From Candidatus Aenigmatarchaeota archaeon (GTDB lineage: Archaea > EX4484-52): a DNA stretch of 32,088 nucleotides. The stretch spans positions 1-32,088 of the forward strand of contig JAGLPV010000014.1 of NCBI GenBank assembly GCA_023137195.1, in the 5' to 3' direction. Position numbers and translations under genes: made by a program. Shown piece after piece: positions 29,213 to 32,088 of this stretch. Numbering within the stretch: the stretch's first letter is position 1; each line of letters starts with the position of its first letter. The notes under the pieces were generated by a model, which was given only the letters and a program-made list of their open reading frames with translations, was not told the DNA's origin and did not search any database.

Positions 29213-30547
29213 TTATCTAATTACTTCCCAATGACCGCCTTTATCCGGACCAATTCTTTTCAGCACTCCTTTTTGCTTTAATTTTGAAATATTGTTTTCG
29301 ATAGCAGTAGTTCCTATTTCTAGTTTTTTGGTCATTTGATTGATTGTAATTGAGTTGTCTTTATCGATAAGTTCAAGAATTTTCTTCTCATTTTCTCCCC
29401 ACTTTTCTCCCCACTTTTCTCCCCACTTTTCTATTTTTATGGGTGCCATATTCCTCTGAAACACAACGGTAAATCCACTTTTGATTATCTTGAATTCCAC
29501 TTCAACATTCGCTTTTTTGCATTCATCACAAATTCTCTTTAATCCGGAACCCCATTGCTCTATGTCTTTGCTGAAATAGAGAGTATTTGCAATGAGAGGA
29601 TTTCTTAAAATTGATTTTTCTTTCCCTTCAATAAAATCGAATGGAGTGTATTCTTCAGGAAATTGCCCTGGATTGTAGATTTCTATTCTGTCTTTAAAAA
29701 ATGCAATCTCATTTCCTTTAGGATTGCTATAATCCCTGTGGCACAGGGAATTAATTATGCTTTCAGTTATTGCTCTTAGAGGCACTTCAGGAATTTCTTC
29801 TCTTCCGTTTCCTGTAAGTTCAGCTCTCCAGTTCATATGTTCTTTGATATATGATTCAGACTGTTTTATTAACTCAAAAACATTTCCTTTAAACCGGCGA
29901 ATATCCAAGAAAGTGAGTTTATCCTCCCCTGCAAAAACTGCTGCCTGAACTTCTGCGAAATTGTTATCACAGAATAATATTTCTGTCGCTCTTATTGGCT
30001 TTCCATCTTTGAGCAGATTTAATTTATTTAAAGTATCTCTAATATTTGTAAATTCAAAATCAATTCTTTTTACGGCATTTGCTTTTGTTATAAATTCTTC
30101 CAATGTTTTTTTGTTGACATCATCAATTGTTTTTTCTGAAAAACCGCTTTCCCAAAGCGTCTCGTTCTTTTTTAGAATTGATTTTTCTATTTCCCTTATG
30201 CTGAGCTTTTTGTCTTCATCTCCTACACGCATGTATGGTCGACCATAAGCATAATAAAGAACATTATCCCCGGAAAAATCCACGCAAATACAATCTTTGC
30301 CGCTTAGTTTTAATTCATTTATTTTTGGATAAATTTTTGGCTCAATGTGATTAGAAATTGATCTTGTTATGTCTTTTACGGTTTGCTTGCCAATTTCCTG
30401 ACCTATAATTTCACCAGAATCTCTTATTCCAAAATATAGTTTTCCTTTTTTGTGCTTATTTAGAATAGAAACTATCGAGATTATTGCTTCTTTTAATTCA
30501 GATGTGGATTTTTTTAATTCCAGTGTTTCTGATTCTCTGTAAGTCAT
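29213..30547 (-). CDS. AlbA_2 (Schlafen-like) ATP-binding / winged-helix regulator
   Basis: ESETLELKKSTSELKEAIISIVSILNKHKKGKLYFGIRDSGEIIGQEIG; RAITESIINSLCHRDYS; C-terminal wHTH. Confidence 0.9.
   Translation of the reverse strand: MTYRESETLELKKSTSELKEAIISIVSILNKHKKGKLYFGIRDSGEIIGQEIGKQTVKDITRSISNHIEPKIYPKINELKLSGKDCICVDFSGDNVLYYAYGRPYMRVGDEDKKLSIREIEKSILKKNETLWESGFSEKTIDDVNKKTLEEFITKANAVKRIDFEFTNIRDTLNKLNLLKDGKPIRATEILFCDNNFAEVQAAVFAGEDKLTFLDIRRFKGNVFELIKQSESYIKEHMNWRAELTGNGREEIPEVPLRAITESIINSLCHRDYSNPKGNEIAFFKDRIEIYNPGQFPEEYTPFDFIEGKEKSILRNPLIANTLYFSKDIEQWGSGLKRICDECKKANVEVEFKIIKSGFTVVFQRNMAPIKIEKWGEKWGEKWGENEKKILELIDKDNSITINQMTKKLEIGTTAIENNISKLKQKGVLKRIGPDKGGHWEVIR
29391..29432. repeat. 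3.5 copies of a 12-bp tandem repeat (ttttctccccac) encoding WGEK repeats
   Basis: Direct reading; encodes EKWGEKWGEKWGEN on the minus strand. Confidence 0.9.
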
Positions 30548-30624
30548 ATATTATTCTTTCACCAGATACTTTTAAATATTATTATTATTTTGTCTTAGAT
30601 TCTATGAACAAATTCAAATTAGTT

Positions 30625-30689
30625 TTTCTTTGATTGATTTGTGAGTTATTAAAGAAAATAGGGGTTTTGTTTAATTAGGAGGATTTTAA
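30625..30689 (-). repeat. 65-bp direct repeat copy L, upstream of the AlbA_2 gene promoter
   Basis: Aligns without indels to 32006-32070, with about 11 differences by eye. Confidence 0.8.
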
Positions 30690-30720
30690 TTAACGCTGGG
30701 TTTAACTATTTTTTACTGAG

Positions 30721-30745
30721 TTAAAGAATTTGCGGAATTCTTTAA
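30721..30745. terminator. Hairpin TTAAAGAATT-TGCGG-AATTCTTTAA downstream of the second fic gene
   Basis: Perfect 10-bp stem with 5-nt loop, between fic (minus strand) and the AlbA_2 gene; terminator role unproven. Confidence 0.35.
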
Positions 30746-30831
30746 TTGGGATTTTGAAATATCCTCTTTCATCCACTATTTCATCAAAAGAACGATTTTA
30801 TATTCAGAAGGGTTTAATAAATTAATAACTT

Positions 30832-31968
30832 TTATAGCTCCAGCGTTCTCAAAATAGACTCTGCGCAATAAAGCTTGTTTCTCTCTTTTTTGTCTGCTTC
30901 AACAAGAACGCCCGTCTTTAGAAAAGAATCCACAATTATTCTTTTTGCTGTTGGGTAAGTGGTATCTAAAACATCTGCTGCTTTTGATATTGTTATGAAA
31001 GGATTATTGAAAAGACAATCAATTAAATTTATTGCCTGATTGCTCGTTGTAACTCCCTGTATTTTTTTCCTGTACTCTTCCCTGATGTCGTATAGTTTTT
31101 TTGCCCGGTTAATTGCATCTTCTGATTGGCTCTGTACGCCCAAAAGAAAGAATTTTATCAATTCTTCAAAGCATCCTTCCTGATTTACTCTCAAAAGAAG
31201 AGATTGATATTCTGTCCTGTTTTTTTCAAAATAAGCACTCAGATAAAGTAGAGGGTGCAAAATCACTTTTTTTTTGCACAACAGCAATGTTATGAGAGAC
31301 CTTCCTATCCTGCCATTCCCGTCGCAGAAAGGATGTATGGTTTCAAACTGGTAATGCATTAAAGCTGCCTGAACCAGAGAGGGAACATTATCTTCATTGA
31401 TGTAATCTTCTAGTTCTTTCATTAAACCCGGCACTTTTGCAGGCGGAGGCGGCACATAAGTGGCATCTTCCATCCTGTCTGTAAAACCTATCCAGTTTTG
31501 CACATTCCTGAATTTTCCCGGCATCTTGTTATATCCTCTGACATTATTGGACATTAGGATTAAATGCATCTTTTTTATCAAATCAAGAGTAATTCTTTCT
31601 TCTTTGGAATCAAGGGCATAGTTTAGGGCAGATATATAATTTTTCACTTCAACTACATCTTCGTCTTTGCTTTCATCATGCTGAATCTGCGATTTATACA
31701 ACTCAGAAATTGTTATTCTCGTGCCCTCTATTCTCGAACTCATTACAGCTTCCCTGTTGATGTAAGGCACAATCAACAGGTTCGGATTCGGAAGACGTTC
31801 CCCTGCACCAGAAAGTTCTCCTATCTTGTGCGTGGCTTTCGATAATAAGAGCAATAATTTGTTATCGTAATTTATGTGTGTTGGTATTTTGCATGGGATG
31901 AATGTGTAACTTTCTTCTGTTATTTTTTCTAATTTTCCGGCTTTTCCATTGAATTTTTCCAAATCCAT
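30832..31968 (-). CDS. Fic family protein with C-terminal HTH, class II-like
   Basis: HPFCDGNGRIGR active site, SSRIEG inhibitory motif, C-terminal ITISKAADVLDTTYPTAKRIIVDSFLKTGVL. Confidence 0.93.
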   Translation of the reverse strand: MDLEKFNGKAGKLEKITEESYTFIPCKIPTHINYDNKLLLLLSKATHKIGELSGAGERLPNPNLLIVPYINREAVMSSRIEGTRITISELYKSQIQHDESKDEDVVEVKNYISALNYALDSKEERITLDLIKKMHLILMSNNVRGYNKMPGKFRNVQNWIGFTDRMEDATYVPPPPAKVPGLMKELEDYINEDNVPSLVQAALMHYQFETIHPFCDGNGRIGRSLITLLLCKKKVILHPLLYLSAYFEKNRTEYQSLLLRVNQEGCFEELIKFFLLGVQSQSEDAINRAKKLYDIREEYRKKIQGVTTSNQAINLIDCLFNNPFITISKAADVLDTTYPTAKRIIVDSFLKTGVLVEADKKERNKLYCAESILRTLEL

Positions 31969-32005
31969 ATAATTAAATGTAAGAATGTTTTAAATATTTT
32001 GCTGT

Positions 32006-32070
32006 TTTCTTTAATTGAATGGTAAGTTATTAAAGAAAATGATGGTTTTGTTTAATTGAGAGGATTTTAA
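32006..32070 (-). repeat. 65-bp direct repeat copy R, directly upstream of the second fic promoter
   Basis: Matches 30625-30689; contains perfect 11-bp inverted repeat TTTTCTTTAAT/ATTAAAGAAAA (32005-32015/32029-32039). Confidence 0.8.
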
Positions 32071-32088
32071 CTTGAGAATTCCCCACAG

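Overview
The window looks like a chromosomal segment of an archaeon. Evidence: archaeal-type riboflavin synthase and CTP-dependent riboflavin kinase, RtcA, an archaeosortase-like protein, a PGF-pre-PGF-like surface protein, and TATA boxes about 25 nt upstream of leaderless starts. The lineage is uncertain; a DPANN-like or other uncultivated group is a guess. Contents, left to right: tRNA-Glu(CTC); a possible degenerate JAB/MPN protein; PflA/PflB; an AAA ATPase + RloB pair (AbiL/RloAB-like defence); a compact riboflavin operon (HTH-RibK, RibC, RibH, RibBA, amidohydrolase, ArfC); a DUF134 / NifX-like / MinD-ferredoxin / CDF-NifX cluster; an MscS-like membrane domain fused to a C39-like cysteine peptidase; a Fic protein; dCTP deaminase; an archaeosortase-like protein; a sugar epimerase; a 1215-aa beta-helix surface protein; RtcA; a TPR protein; a 9 x 26-aa cysteine-repeat lipoprotein; alpha-glucan phosphorylase; and an AlbA_2 protein and a second Fic protein that share a 65-bp upstream element. 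Strongest leads: (1) a metal-dependent amidohydrolase translationally coupled to ArfC in the riboflavin operon, a candidate for the unassigned archaeal riboflavin deaminase; (2) the MscS-C39 fusion; (3) the CDF-NifX fusion inside a paired MinD-ferredoxin cluster; (4) several palindromic or repeated operators at toxin-like or regulator promoters; (5) an apparent AUU start for ribC. All family calls were made by eye from motifs; no database search was run.
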